A stretch of 64,000 bases of DNA from Streptomyces sp. SirexAA-E (lineage in GTDB: Bacteria; Actinomycetota; Actinomycetes; Streptomycetales; Streptomycetaceae): assembly GCF_000177195.2 (NCBI RefSeq), contig NC_015953.1, positions 4,898,001 to 4,962,000 on the forward strand, read 5' to 3'. Within the stretch, counting starts at the first letter, position 1. The number at the start of each line of letters is the position of its first letter. Positions 51,195 to 59,654 of the stretch are shown in pieces. The translations under genes and the position numbers were made by a program. Under the pieces are notes generated by a model. The model made no database searches. It was not told the origin of the DNA and saw only the letters and a list, made by a program, of their open reading frames with translations.

Positions 51195-52163
51195 TCACAC
51201 AATCACACGCAGTGCACGGCGTACGCCTGTGAACGTCACGCTCGTACGCAGTCCCAGGTGGTCGCCGTCCATCTGGAAGGGCAGTGGAGCCTTCGAATGC
51301 AAGGTGAAGTCGGTGAGGTCGTGCAGGGAGACCGCGTGCTTGCCGTGCGGGCCCTTCTCGGGGCTGGAAGTCAGCAGCTGGGTGGCGTACCGGGTCACCG
51401 CGGCGGTGGACAGGCGGCGCAGTCCCAGGATGTCCAGCCCGGTGTCGAAGGAGGCTCTGGGGGCCGCGTACATCGGACGATTCCCCAGGTAGGTCCAGGG
51501 GGCGGTGTTGCAGATGATGGACAGCGCGAGGTCCGTCACCGGGTCCTGGCCGGGGGCGTCCAGGGTGATCAGGCCGTCGCGGCGGTGCGGTTCCTCGAGG
51601 AACTGGCGCAGGACCTGGCGGACGTACAGCGCGTGGGTCGAACGCTTGCCGCGCTCGCGCTTCTGTTCGACGCGGCCGATGACCCCGGCGTCGAATCCGA
51701 GGCCCGCGCAGAAGGTGAACCAGCGTTCGGGTACGGCCTCGTCCGGGGAGCCCGGGGTGCCGGCCGCCAGGCCGAGGCCCACCGTGCGCTCGCTGCGGTC
51801 CGCGAGGGCGTCCAGGATGGCGCCGGTCGCTTCCACGGCGTCGTTCGGGATGCCCAGGGCGCGCGCGAAGACGTTGGTGGAGCCGCCGGGGACAACGGCG
51901 AGGCTCGGCAGGTTCTCCAGGTCGGGCCCCTTGTGGAGAAGGCCGTTGACCACCTCGTTCACCGTGCCGTCGCCGCCCAGGGCGACCACGATGTCGATGT
52001 CGTCGGAGTCCGCGGCCCGGCGTCCCAGGTCCCGGGCGTGCCCGCGGTACTCCGTGGTCACGGCCTCCAGCTTCATCTCGCTCGCCAGGGCGTGGATGAG
52101 CACGTCACGGGTCCGCGCGCTGGTGGTGGTGGCGGCTGGGTTGACCACGAGGAGTGCGCGCAT
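51195..52163 (-). CDS. Diacylglycerol kinase family lipid kinase
   Basis: A 322-residue protein of the DagK/YegS family. The nucleotide-binding motif VVALGGDGTVNEVVNGLL (about residue 60) and the lid motif VVPGGSTNVFARALG are intact. Members phosphorylate diacylglycerol, sphingoid or related lipids at the membrane; the substrate here is not determined. ATG 52163 begins RALLVVNPAA, the normal start of the fold. It lies upstream of wblE on the same strand. Confidence 0.88.
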   Translation of the reverse strand: MRALLVVNPAATTTSARTRDVLIHALASEMKLEAVTTEYRGHARDLGRRAADSDDIDIVVALGGDGTVNEVVNGLLHKGPDLENLPSLAVVPGGSTNVFARALGIPNDAVEATGAILDALADRSERTVGLGLAAGTPGSPDEAVPERWFTFCAGLGFDAGVIGRVEQKRERGKRSTHALYVRQVLRQFLEEPHRRDGLITLDAPGQDPVTDLALSIICNTAPWTYLGNRPMYAAPRASFDTGLDILGLRRLSTAAVTRYATQLLTSSPEKGPHGKHAVSLHDLTDFTLHSKAPLPFQMDGDHLGLRTSVTFTGVRRALRVIV

Positions 52164-52311
52164 GCGGTCAGCCTACCTACCGTGCGGTACCGCCCAGAAG
52201 CGCCGGATCTCCCGGTCCACGGCCCGTCACCCTGCGTGACAGGGTCCGTCCGGCGCGTCGGCCGCGGACCCGGCTTCGCTTCCGGGGGGCGGAGATGCCA
52301 ACCTGAAGGAC

Positions 52312-52761
52312 GTGAGTACTGAAGCGAACGCGCCCTCTCCGTCGCCCTCGGCCGGCGAGGAGAAGCCGGGCCGGATCACCCTCGTGGCCGCTCTGAACGC
52401 CCTCGAAGGCGCCGCGCTCGCCCTCGGCGGGGTCTACATGCTGGTCATGGGCCTGCTGGGGCGGCCCGACAGCCCTCAGCAGGCGGAGATGGGCGGGCTG
52501 ACGCTGGTGGCCCTCGGCCTCATCCCGCTGTTCGCCGCCCGGGGGCTGCTGCTGCGGCGCAGCTGGAGCCGCGGCCCCGCACTCATCACCCAGCTCATGG
52601 CTCTGCCGGTGGCCTGGACGCTGCTGCGGTCGCAGGGTGCGCTGATCCCCGCCGGGATCGTGCTCGCCGTGGTCGCCGTGACGGGGCTGGTGCTGCTGGT
52701 CGATCCGGCGACCACTCGGGCGCTTGGCATCCGGGGGCCGCGAGCGACCCCCGACGCCTGA
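52312..52761 (+). CDS. Integral membrane protein of unknown function
   Basis: A 149-residue protein with a polar Ser/Pro-rich N-terminus and four hydrophobic segments (ALNALEGAALALGGVYMLVM, GLTLVALGLIPLFAARGLLL, ALITQLMALPVAWTLL, IPAGIVLAVVAVTGLVLLVD). It resembles short actinomycete membrane proteins found beside sigma factor genes. The GTG at 52312 is used. It converges on sigH with 24 nt between stops. Confidence 0.72.
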   Translation: MSTEANAPSPSPSAGEEKPGRITLVAALNALEGAALALGGVYMLVMGLLGRPDSPQQAEMGGLTLVALGLIPLFAARGLLLRRSWSRGPALITQLMALPVAWTLLRSQGALIPAGIVLAVVAVTGLVLLVDPATTRALGIRGPRATPDA

Positions 52762-52785
52762 GGCGACGACCCCCGCCGCGGCCTC

Positions 52786-53757
52786 CTACTCCTCGACGAG
52801 CAGCCGTTCGCGGAGCTGGGCGAGGGTGCGGGCCAGCAGCCGGGAGACGTGCATCTGGGAGATACCGACCTCCTGGGCGATCTGCGACTGGGTCATGTTG
52901 CCGAAGAACCGCAGCAGCAGGATGCGCTTCTCCCGGGGCGGGAGCCCCTCCAGCAGCGGCTTGAGCGACTCCCGGTACTCGACGCCCTCCAGCGCCTCGT
53001 CCTCGGAGCCCAGGGTGTCCGCGACCGCGGGCGACTCGTCGTCCGTGTCCGGGACGTCCAGGGAGAGCGTGCTGTAGGCATTGGCCGATTCCAGCCCCTC
53101 CAGCACCTCCTCCTCGGAGATGCCCAGGCGCTCCGCCAGCTCGTGCACGGTCGGCGACCGGCCGTACTGCTGGGAGAGCTCCGCGGTGGCCGTGGTCAGC
53201 GACAGCCGCAGCTCCTGGAGGCGGCGGGGCACCCGCACCGCCCAGCCCTTGTCGCGGAAGTGGCGCTTGATCTCGCCGACGACCGTGGGGGTGGCGTACG
53301 TCGAGAACTCGACGCCTCGGTCCGGGTCGAACCGGTCCACCGACTTGATGAGCCCGATCGTGGCGACCTGGGTGAGGTCGTCCAGCGGCTCGCCCCGGTT
53401 GCGGAAGCGGCGGGCCAGGTGCTCCACGAGCGGCAGGTGCATCCGCACCAGCCGGTTGCGCAGCTCCGCCTTCTCGGCCGAACCGTCGGGCAGCTCGCGC
53501 AGCTCCACGAAGAGTGCCCGTGCCCCGCTGCGGTCGTGTGGATCGTGGTGCCCGTGCTCGCTCATCTGGCCCGCCCGCTCCGCCTGCGACTGCTCCACCG
53601 CGACCGTACGGCCCCGCGCCCCGTCCACGCCGCCGGCCGCGTCCGCGCCGTCCACCGGATGCGGCCGGGCCTGTTGCTCCGGGACGGCGGCTGGGCGCAC
53701 CACCTCGGACCGGATCGTCTCGTCACGCACAGGCCCGTCCCCGTTCCCGTTGCTCAC
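52786..53757 (-). CDS. sigH: SigB-family stress sigma factor SigH
   Basis: A 323-residue SigB/SigF-type sigma factor. Region 2 has LDDLTQVATIGLIKSVDRFD and VEFSTYATPTVVGEIKRHF; region 3 includes RVPRRLQELRLSL; region 4 ends with MTQSQIAQEVGISQMHVSRL. A long N-terminal extension of about 65 residues precedes the core, as in S. coelicolor SigH, which acts in osmotic stress and development. The GTG at 53757 overlaps the anti-sigma stop (GTGA), so the pair is translationally coupled. Identity as SigH rests on this pair and neighbouring wblE. Confidence 0.9.
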   Translation of the reverse strand: MSNGNGDGPVRDETIRSEVVRPAAVPEQQARPHPVDGADAAGGVDGARGRTVAVEQSQAERAGQMSEHGHHDPHDRSGARALFVELRELPDGSAEKAELRNRLVRMHLPLVEHLARRFRNRGEPLDDLTQVATIGLIKSVDRFDPDRGVEFSTYATPTVVGEIKRHFRDKGWAVRVPRRLQELRLSLTTATAELSQQYGRSPTVHELAERLGISEEEVLEGLESANAYSTLSLDVPDTDDESPAVADTLGSEDEALEGVEYRESLKPLLEGLPPREKRILLLRFFGNMTQSQIAQEVGISQMHVSRLLARTLAQLRERLLVEE

Positions 53758-54167
53758 GCCGGCCCGGGTCCCGCGCCGCGCTGTTTGTAGAGGCTGATGC
53801 TCACCGTGCGGTCGTCGGCCACCGTGGAGTCGACCTTGCCCGCGAGCGCGGAGAGCACCGTCCAGGCGAAGGTGTCGCGCTCGGGGGCGCGTCCGTCCGT
53901 CGTGGGTGCCGAGACGGTCACCTCGAGGGAGTCGTCGATGAGACGGAAGACGCAGCTGAGGACCGAGCCCGGCACGGCCTGCTGGAGCAGGATCGCGCAG
54001 GCCTCGTCGACCGCGATGCGAAGATCCTCGATCTCGTCGAGGGTGAAGTCCAAGCGCGCTGCGAGACCGGCCGTGGCCGTACGCAGCACCGACAGGTAGG
54101 CACCCGCAGCGGGCAGCCGGACCTCTACGAAGTCCTGATTCCCGGGCTCGCCTGCGATCTGGGACAC
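53754..54167 (-). CDS. rshA: RsbW-like anti-sigma factor for SigH (UshX/RshA)
   Basis: A 137-residue GHKL-fold anti-sigma kinase-like protein. Conserved features are VEVRLPAAGAYLSVLRTATA, the N-box-like DLRIAVDEACAILLQ and a C-terminal TVSISLYKQRG. It is expected to bind SigH and hold it inactive. GTG 54167 follows GGAGGTGAGG and gives SQIAGEPGNQ; an ATG at 54272 without a clear ribosome-binding site would add 35 residues. It directly precedes and overlaps sigH. Confidence 0.85.
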   Translation of the reverse strand: MSQIAGEPGNQDFVEVRLPAAGAYLSVLRTATAGLAARLDFTLDEIEDLRIAVDEACAILLQQAVPGSVLSCVFRLIDDSLEVTVSAPTTDGRAPERDTFAWTVLSALAGKVDSTVADDRTVSISLYKQRGAGPGPA

Positions 54168-54397
54168 CCTCACCTCCAAGGTGGCACAAACTCGTTCGAG
54201 GCTCCGGGACGCGTGCCCGGGGCCATCCGGTCCGCCGCCGGTGTGTGGTCCGGCGGCGTTGTCGCGGTCCATGATGCCGTGTCGCCGCGACCCCGTCCCT
54301 GACCGTCACTCATGGTAAGCATACGCGTACGCACAGTTGCTAGGGGTCTGCGGCGGTCAATTGCGAAGAACCGGCGCCGGTTTGACGTACCCAGGCG

Positions 54398-54658
54398 TCA
54401 CACGATCGAACCGTCCTCGAAGCACCAGCGCCAGTTCTCGCCTTCTTCGAAGCTGCGCATCACCGGGTGCCCGGTGGCCCGGAAGTGCTTCGTGGCGTGC
54501 TTCAGCGGCGAGGAATCGCAGCAGCCCACATGCCCGCAGACCAGGCAGAGCCGCAGCTGGACCGGATGGGTCCCCGCCTCCAGGCACTCCCGGCACGTGT
54601 CGCTGAGCGGGGAGGGCTCGGGGCGCGGCAGTTCGGATACGTGGCGGCACTCACTCAT
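54398..54658 (-). CDS. UBP-type zinc-finger protein
   Basis: An 86-residue protein that is essentially one ZnF-UBP domain: CRHV near the N-terminus, DTCRECLEAG, RLCLVCGHVGCCDSS, then HATKHFRATGHPVMRSFE with the zinc-binding histidines. In eukaryotes this fold binds the ubiquitin C-terminus; bacterial single-domain versions are common in actinomycetes with no firmly known role. ATG 54658 is divergent from the antiporter gene with 35 nt between starts. Confidence 0.85.
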   Translation of the reverse strand: MSECRHVSELPRPEPSPLSDTCRECLEAGTHPVQLRLCLVCGHVGCCDSSPLKHATKHFRATGHPVMRSFEEGENWRWCFEDGSIV

Positions 54659-54693
54659 GATGGCCACGTTACGTCGGATGCGAGGACGGTGAG

Positions 54694-56298
54694 ATGGACG
54701 CGCTGCCCCTGGTGGCACTCGTCGCGGCCAGCGCGGCGGTCGCGGGTGCCGCGCGGCGGACCCCGGTGCCCGCACCACTGCTGCTGGTGGCCGTGGGCCT
54801 GCTGGTGTCCTACCTCCCCGGGGTGCCGCACTTCACCCTGGACGCGCACATCGTGCTGCCGCTGCTGTTGCCGCCCCTGCTGTACACCGCCGCCGTCGAC
54901 AGCTCGTACCTCGACCTGCGGGCCAACGTGCGGCCGGTCGCGCTGCTCTCCGTCGGGTACGTGCTCTTCGCGACCTTCGCCGTGGGCGCCCTGGCCTACT
55001 GGATCGTGCCGGACCTGCCGCTCACCGCCGCGCTGGTGCTCGGCGCGGTGATCGCCCCGCCGGACGCCGTCACCGCCGCGGCGATCGCCCGGCGGGTCGG
55101 GCTGCCCGCCCGGGTCACCACGATCCTCCAGGGCGAGTCCCTGGTGAACGACGCCACCGCGATCACCGCCTTCAAGGTCGCCCTCGCCGCGGCCGTCGGC
55201 GAGGGCATGAGCTGGGGTGCCGGGATCGTCGAGTTCCTGCTGGCCGCGGTCGGCGGCGTCGGGGTCGGCCTGGTGCTGATGGTCCCGCTGCACTGGCTGC
55301 GCACCCACCTCGGCGAGGCGCTGCTCCAGAACACCCTCTCGCTGCTGATCCCCTTCGTGGCGTACGCGGCGGCGGAGCGGGTGCACGCCTCCGGGGTGCT
55401 GGCGGTGGTCGTCGTCGCGCTGTACCTGGGGCACCGGTCCTGGCAGGTGGACTTCGCGACACGGCTCCAGGAGGCGGCGGTCTGGAAGATGGTCGCCTTC
55501 GTCCTGGAGTCGGCGGTCTTCGCGCTGATCGGCCTCCAGCTGCAGTCCGTGGTCAGGGGGCTGGGTACGTACGGCCTGACCGACGCCGTCCGGTACGCGC
55601 TGGCCGTCTTCGTCGCGGTGGTGCTGGTGCGCTTCGTCTGGGTGTACCCGGCGATGTACCTGCCGCTGTGGCTCTCCCGCCGCATCAGGGAGCGCGAACC
55701 CGCGATGCCCTGGACCTCGCCGCTGATCGTCGCCTGGGCCGGGATGCGCGGGGTCGTCTCGCTCGCCGTGGCCGCCTCCGTCCCGCTGGTCACGCACGAC
55801 GGGGAGCACTTCCCGGACCGCAACCTCCTGCTCTTCCTGACCTTCACGACGGTCATCGGGACGCTGGCCGTCCAGGGACTCACCCTGCCCCTCCTGGTGC
55901 GGGTGCTGAAGCTGCCGGGGCGGGACGCGCGCGCCGAGACGCTGGCGGAGGCGCAGGCGCAGAGCGAGGCGTCCACGGCCGCCGAGGCCCGCCTGGACGA
56001 GCTGCTCTCCGATCCGCACAACTCCCTGCCCGGACCGCTCTCCGACCGGCTGCGCCATGTGCTGGAGCGGCGCCGCAACTCCGTCTGGGAGCGGCTCGGC
56101 GCCGCCGACCCGGTCACCGGGGAGTCGGCGGACGACACCTACCGGCGGCTGGCCAGGGAGACGATCGACGCCGAGCGGGAGGTCTTCGTGCGGCTCCGGG
56201 ACGAACGCCGGATCGACGACGAGATGCTCCGGGTGCTGCTGCGCCGGCTCGACCTGGAGGAGGCCGCGGCCTACCGGGAGCCCGACGGCTCGACCTGA
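54694..56298 (+). CDS. CPA1-family Na+/H+ antiporter
   Basis: A 534-residue antiporter with about 12 membrane helices and a cytoplasmic C-terminal tail rich in Glu and Arg (about 410-534). Characteristic are IAPPDAVTAAAIARRVGLPA and ILQGESLVNDATAITAF, which hold the ion-binding Asp residues, and WAGMRGVVSLAVA. It exports sodium in exchange for protons at the cytoplasmic membrane. ATG 54694 follows GGTGAG. Its 3' end overlaps the convergent PLP-enzyme gene by 28 bp. Confidence 0.92.
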   Translation: MDALPLVALVAASAAVAGAARRTPVPAPLLLVAVGLLVSYLPGVPHFTLDAHIVLPLLLPPLLYTAAVDSSYLDLRANVRPVALLSVGYVLFATFAVGALAYWIVPDLPLTAALVLGAVIAPPDAVTAAAIARRVGLPARVTTILQGESLVNDATAITAFKVALAAAVGEGMSWGAGIVEFLLAAVGGVGVGLVLMVPLHWLRTHLGEALLQNTLSLLIPFVAYAAAERVHASGVLAVVVVALYLGHRSWQVDFATRLQEAAVWKMVAFVLESAVFALIGLQLQSVVRGLGTYGLTDAVRYALAVFVAVVLVRFVWVYPAMYLPLWLSRRIREREPAMPWTSPLIVAWAGMRGVVSLAVAASVPLVTHDGEHFPDRNLLLFLTFTTVIGTLAVQGLTLPLLVRVLKLPGRDARAETLAEAQAQSEASTAAEARLDELLSDPHNSLPGPLSDRLRHVLERRRNSVWERLGAADPVTGESADDTYRRLARETIDAEREVFVRLRDERRIDDEMLRVLLRRLDLEEAAAYREPDGST

Positions 56299-57206
56299 GG
56301 CCCCTGAGGGGCGTCGGGGCGCCCGGTGACGACGGCGGTCACCGTGGAGCCCGGGGCGAACGCGCCCTCGCCCGCCAGCACGGTCAGGGCGTACAGCAGT
56401 TTCGCGACGTAGAGGCGTTCGACGGGCAGGCCGTGCCGGTCCTCGAAGTCGTCGGCGAAGGCGTGCAGCCCGGCGGTCGTACGGGCGTAGCCGCCGAAGT
56501 GGAAGCGCTCGTCCAGGGACCACCGCCCCGCCGGGCCGCCGAACGCCTCCTCCTGCAGCGCGCGCACCGTCTCCCCCAGGAAGCCGCCGCGCAGCACGGG
56601 TATGCCCAGGGCGTGCTGCTCCGGGCCGAGCCCGGCGGCCAGCCCGGCGAGGGTGCCGCCGGTGCCGCAGGCCACCGCGACGGTACCGGCGGGTCCGCGC
56701 AGTTCGCGGCCGAGCTCTGTGCAGCCCCGTACGGCGAGCGCGTTGCTGCCGCCCTCCGGGACGACGACGCACTCCCCGAAGAGGCTCAGCAGGCCGTCCA
56801 GGACCTCGGGAGAGGTCTTCGCGCGGTAGGTGGAGCGGTCCACGAAGTGCAGTCGCATGCCGTCGGCCGCGCACCGGGCGAGCGAGGGGTTCAGGGGGCG
56901 GTGGGCCAGTTCGTCGCCGCGGACGACGCCGACCGTGGGGAAGCCCAGCAGCCGCCCGGCCGCGGCGGTGGCGCGCAGATGGTTGGAGTAGGCACCGCCG
57001 AAGGTCAGGACGGTGCGGCCGGCGGCGGCCCGCAGATTGGGACCCAGTTTGCGCCACTTGTTGCCCGGCAGGTCCGGATGGATCAGGTCGTCGCGCTTGA
57101 GCAGCAGCGTCACCGAGTGGCGGGTGAAGCGCTCGTCCTCGACCGGCTCCAGGGGTGAGGGCAGGGCGGGCCGCAGCCGGGAGAGGTCGAGCGCTTCGTC
57201 GTGCAT
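56271..57206 (-). CDS. PLP-dependent ACC deaminase / D-cysteine desulfhydrase family enzyme
   Basis: A 311-residue fold-type II PLP enzyme. The PLP Lys is in PGNKWRKLGPN, the phosphate/carboxylate site in TFGGAYSNHLRATAAAG, and the glycine loop in VACGTGGTLAGLAAG. The family covers 1-aminocyclopropane-1-carboxylate deaminase and D-cysteine desulfhydrase; residues separating the two cannot be judged reliably here. ATG 57206 is used. The stop lies inside the antiporter gene. Confidence 0.87.
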   Translation of the reverse strand: MHDEALDLSRLRPALPSPLEPVEDERFTRHSVTLLLKRDDLIHPDLPGNKWRKLGPNLRAAAGRTVLTFGGAYSNHLRATAAAGRLLGFPTVGVVRGDELAHRPLNPSLARCAADGMRLHFVDRSTYRAKTSPEVLDGLLSLFGECVVVPEGGSNALAVRGCTELGRELRGPAGTVAVACGTGGTLAGLAAGLGPEQHALGIPVLRGGFLGETVRALQEEAFGGPAGRWSLDERFHFGGYARTTAGLHAFADDFEDRHGLPVERLYVAKLLYALTVLAGEGAFAPGSTVTAVVTGRPDAPQGPQVEPSGSR

Positions 57207-57239
57207 CCGGGCATTGTCTTCCGCGCCCGTGCCCGGCAG

Positions 57240-57830
57240 CTACTTGAGGTGTTCCCGGACACGGGCGCGCATCCCGTTCATCGAGAAGCCGCGCGGGTCG
57301 ACCTTTCCGGGCTGCCACTCCAGGTGCCCGATCACCGAGGAGGCGCCCCAGCGGTGGAAGCGGCAGAGCGCGGCCGCGGCCTTCCCGACGGCCTCAAGCT
57401 GGGCGGCGGGCCACGGGTCCTTTCCGTCGCCGAGGTTCTCGCACTCGAAACCGTAGAAGTGCCGGTTGCCGTCGGCGCCCGAATCGTCGACGTCGGGGAG
57501 CCGCTTCTCGGCGACGACGGCGCGCAGGACGTCGTCGTCGCCGAGACCGGCGTGGTTGACGCGGCCGTAGCCGACCAGGTGGACCCGGCCGTCCTTGGTG
57601 ATCACGCCGTGGCAGAGCGGGCCGGGCAGGCCGGTGCGCCCCTCGCGGCACACGTCGACGGTCCGGGCGGAGCCCTCCGTGGCGGTGTGATGGAGCATCA
57701 CCCCGTGCACCGGCCCCCAGGAACCTTTGTCGTTGCGGTTGTGGGTGCGCCAGTCGCCCACCTGGACGACGGTCAGGCCCTCGTCCTCGAGGGCCTTGAG
57801 GAATTTGTTCGCGGACATCGGTGAGGACAT
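57240..57830 (-). CDS. N-acetylmuramoyl-L-alanine amidase (Amidase_2 family)
   Basis: A 196-residue amidase-2 domain protein that cuts the bond between muramic acid and the stem peptide. Zinc ligands and catalytic residues are visible in GVMLHHTATEG, HFYGFECENLG and SSVIGHLEWQPGKVDPRGF. There is no signal peptide, so it may be phage-like, exported otherwise, or act after lysis. ATG 57830 follows AAGGAG at 6 nt. It lies 33 nt downstream of the PLP-enzyme start, on the same strand and upstream of it. Confidence 0.88.
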   Translation of the reverse strand: MSSPMSANKFLKALEDEGLTVVQVGDWRTHNRNDKGSWGPVHGVMLHHTATEGSARTVDVCREGRTGLPGPLCHGVITKDGRVHLVGYGRVNHAGLGDDDVLRAVVAEKRLPDVDDSGADGNRHFYGFECENLGDGKDPWPAAQLEAVGKAAAALCRFHRWGASSVIGHLEWQPGKVDPRGFSMNGMRARVREHLK

Positions 57831-58131
57831 GGCCGGCTCCTTCGGTTCGCGGGGAGGGTGTCCGTACTGCGCTTGTACCGGAACGCGGTCCTCCGGACCA
57901 CCGGTCCGGGCTCTGTGCGAAGCCCTGTGCGAGCCGATCCGGACAGGTGGAGGGCGGGACGGGGACACTCCCTCGTCCGGCGGCTCGTCGCCGCGCGGCA
58001 CGCACGGCCGGGCGCGCCGATGTGCCCCGACTGAAGGCCGAATAATCACACTCTTTTGTGTAATAGCGCGCCGTGTTCCCCAGCTGAAAGGCTTCTTCAC
58101 GCAGTTCAGCCCATGATCGAGAGGATGTCGG
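57831..58131. other. Divergent region between amidase and encapsulin genes
   Basis: Short GC-rich sequence with an abrupt AT-rich patch at about 58040-58066 that holds the inverted repeat at 58045-58064. TAATAG at 58061-58066 could be a -10 element for the encapsulin gene; no good -35 is seen. No gene is supported. Confidence 0.5.
58045..58064. promoter_or_regulatory. AT-rich inverted repeat upstream of the encapsulin gene
   Basis: ATCACAC (58045-58051) and GTGTAAT (58058-58064) form an inverted repeat with one mismatch around TCTTTT, 68 nt before the encapsulin start. It is a candidate operator that stands out in GC-rich DNA. Confidence 0.45.
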
Positions 58132-59535
58132 ATGTCCGTTGGTGAAGAGGTTCGCGACACGCAGCCGCCGCAGCAGAGTCTCGGCACGGCGGCCGCGCGG
58201 AACCTCGCGACGACGACCAAGTCCGCCCCGCAGATGCAGGAGATCACCTCGCGGTGGCTGCTGCGGATGCTGCCGTGGGTGCAGGTGCAGGGCGGCACCT
58301 ACCGGGTGAACCGGAGGCTGAGCTACTCGGTCGGCGACGGCCGGGTGACCTTCGTGCAGACCGGTGACCAGGTCGCGGTCATCCCCGCCGAGCTCGGCGA
58401 GCTGCCGGCGCTGCGGAACTTCGGGGACGAGGAGGTCCTGGCCGAGCTGGCCCGCAGGTGCGAACAGCGTGAAGTGGCGCCGGGTGAGCTGCTCACGATG
58501 TCGGGGGAGGCGGCGGACCGCGTCTACCTGCTGGCCCACGGCAAGGTGGAGAAGATCGGTTCCGGGCTGTACGGCGACGAGACGGTGCTCGGAGTCCTCG
58601 CCGACGGCGCCTACTTCGGCGACCACACGCTGGTGGACGGCGACGCCACCTGGTCGTACACGGCACGTGCCGTCACGGCGTGCACCCTTCTGACGCTCAG
58701 CCGTGCCGACGTACTGAACCTGGCGGCCCGCGCCGACTCGCTCCGTGACCATCTCGCCGGTCTGCTGGCCATTCCGCACCAGCGCACCAACCACTACGGC
58801 GAGGCGGAGATCGACCTCTCGGCCGGACATGTGGGGGAGAGCGTCGTCCCGCACACCTTCGTCGACTACGAGGCGGCGCCCCGGGAGTACGAGCTCAGCG
58901 TCGCGCAGACGGTGCTGAAGGTCCACAGCAGGGTGGCGGACCTCTACAACCAGCCGATGAACCAGACCGAGCAGCAGCTGCGGCTCACGGTCGAGGCGCT
59001 GCGCGAGCGCCAGGAGCACGAGCTCATCAACAACCGGGAGTTCGGGCTGCTCAACAACTGCGACTACGGGCAGCGGATCCAGCCCCACGACGGGGTGCCC
59101 AGCCCCGACGACATGGACGAACTCCTGTCGCGCCGGCGCGGTTCCAAGCTGTTCCTGGCCCACCCTCGGGCCATCGCCGCCTTCGGCCGCGAGTGCAACA
59201 AGCGCGGGCTGGTGCCGGAGAGCGTGGAGGTCGGCGGACACCACGTGCCCGCGTGGCGCGGGGTCCCGATCTTCCCGTCCAACAAGATCCCGGTCACGGA
59301 CGCCCGGACGACGTCGATCATCTGCATGAGGACCGGCGAGCAGGAGCAAGGAGTCATCGGACTCCAGCAGAGCGGCATCCCGGACGAGATCGAACCGAGC
59401 CTGTCCGTCCGCTTCATGGGCATCGACGAGCAGGCGATCATCTCCTACCTGGTGACGGCCTACTACTCCGCCGCGATCCTCGTGCCGGACGCCCTCGGTG
59501 TCCTGGAGAACGTCGAGGTGAGCCGCTGGCGGTGA
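58132..59535 (+). CDS. Family 2B encapsulin nanocompartment shell protein with inserted cNMP-binding domain
   Basis: A 467-residue HK97-fold shell protein. The N-terminal arm and first shell segment (QQSLGTAAARNLATTTKSAP ... LLRMLPWVQVQGGTYRVNRR) are followed by an inserted cyclic-nucleotide-binding-like domain (about 105-215; GELLTMSGEAADRVYLLAHG, GAYFGDHTLVDGD), then the main shell fold (VPHTFVDYEAAPREYELSVA ... VGGHHVPAWRGVPIFPSNKI). This order defines family 2B. Where cNMP domains usually have an Arg in the phosphate cassette, the match is imperfect (TWSYTARAVTA), so ligand binding is uncertain. ATG 58132 follows GAGAGGA. The next gene encodes a polyprenyl synthase, a known cargo class. 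Confidence 0.92.
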   Translation: MSVGEEVRDTQPPQQSLGTAAARNLATTTKSAPQMQEITSRWLLRMLPWVQVQGGTYRVNRRLSYSVGDGRVTFVQTGDQVAVIPAELGELPALRNFGDEEVLAELARRCEQREVAPGELLTMSGEAADRVYLLAHGKVEKIGSGLYGDETVLGVLADGAYFGDHTLVDGDATWSYTARAVTACTLLTLSRADVLNLAARADSLRDHLAGLLAIPHQRTNHYGEAEIDLSAGHVGESVVPHTFVDYEAAPREYELSVAQTVLKVHSRVADLYNQPMNQTEQQLRLTVEALRERQEHELINNREFGLLNNCDYGQRIQPHDGVPSPDDMDELLSRRRGSKLFLAHPRAIAAFGRECNKRGLVPESVEVGGHHVPAWRGVPIFPSNKIPVTDARTTSIICMRTGEQEQGVIGLQQSGIPDEIEPSLSVRFMGIDEQAIISYLVTAYYSAAILVPDALGVLENVEVSRWR

Positions 59536-59654
59536 CGTACGCGCCCGGGCGGACGGCAGCCGCCCGGGCCGCGGAGCCCGGGCGGCGCACCCGCCCGGGC
59601 CCGTACGCGCACGCCGCGACCAGGGTGCCTTCGAGGCGCCCGGAAGGAGTGACC

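Noticed and set aside
54655..57318. Very long minus-strand open frame across the antiporter gene
   Set aside because: It is a GC-bias shadow of the antiporter and PLP-enzyme genes; its translation is low-complexity and has no start context.
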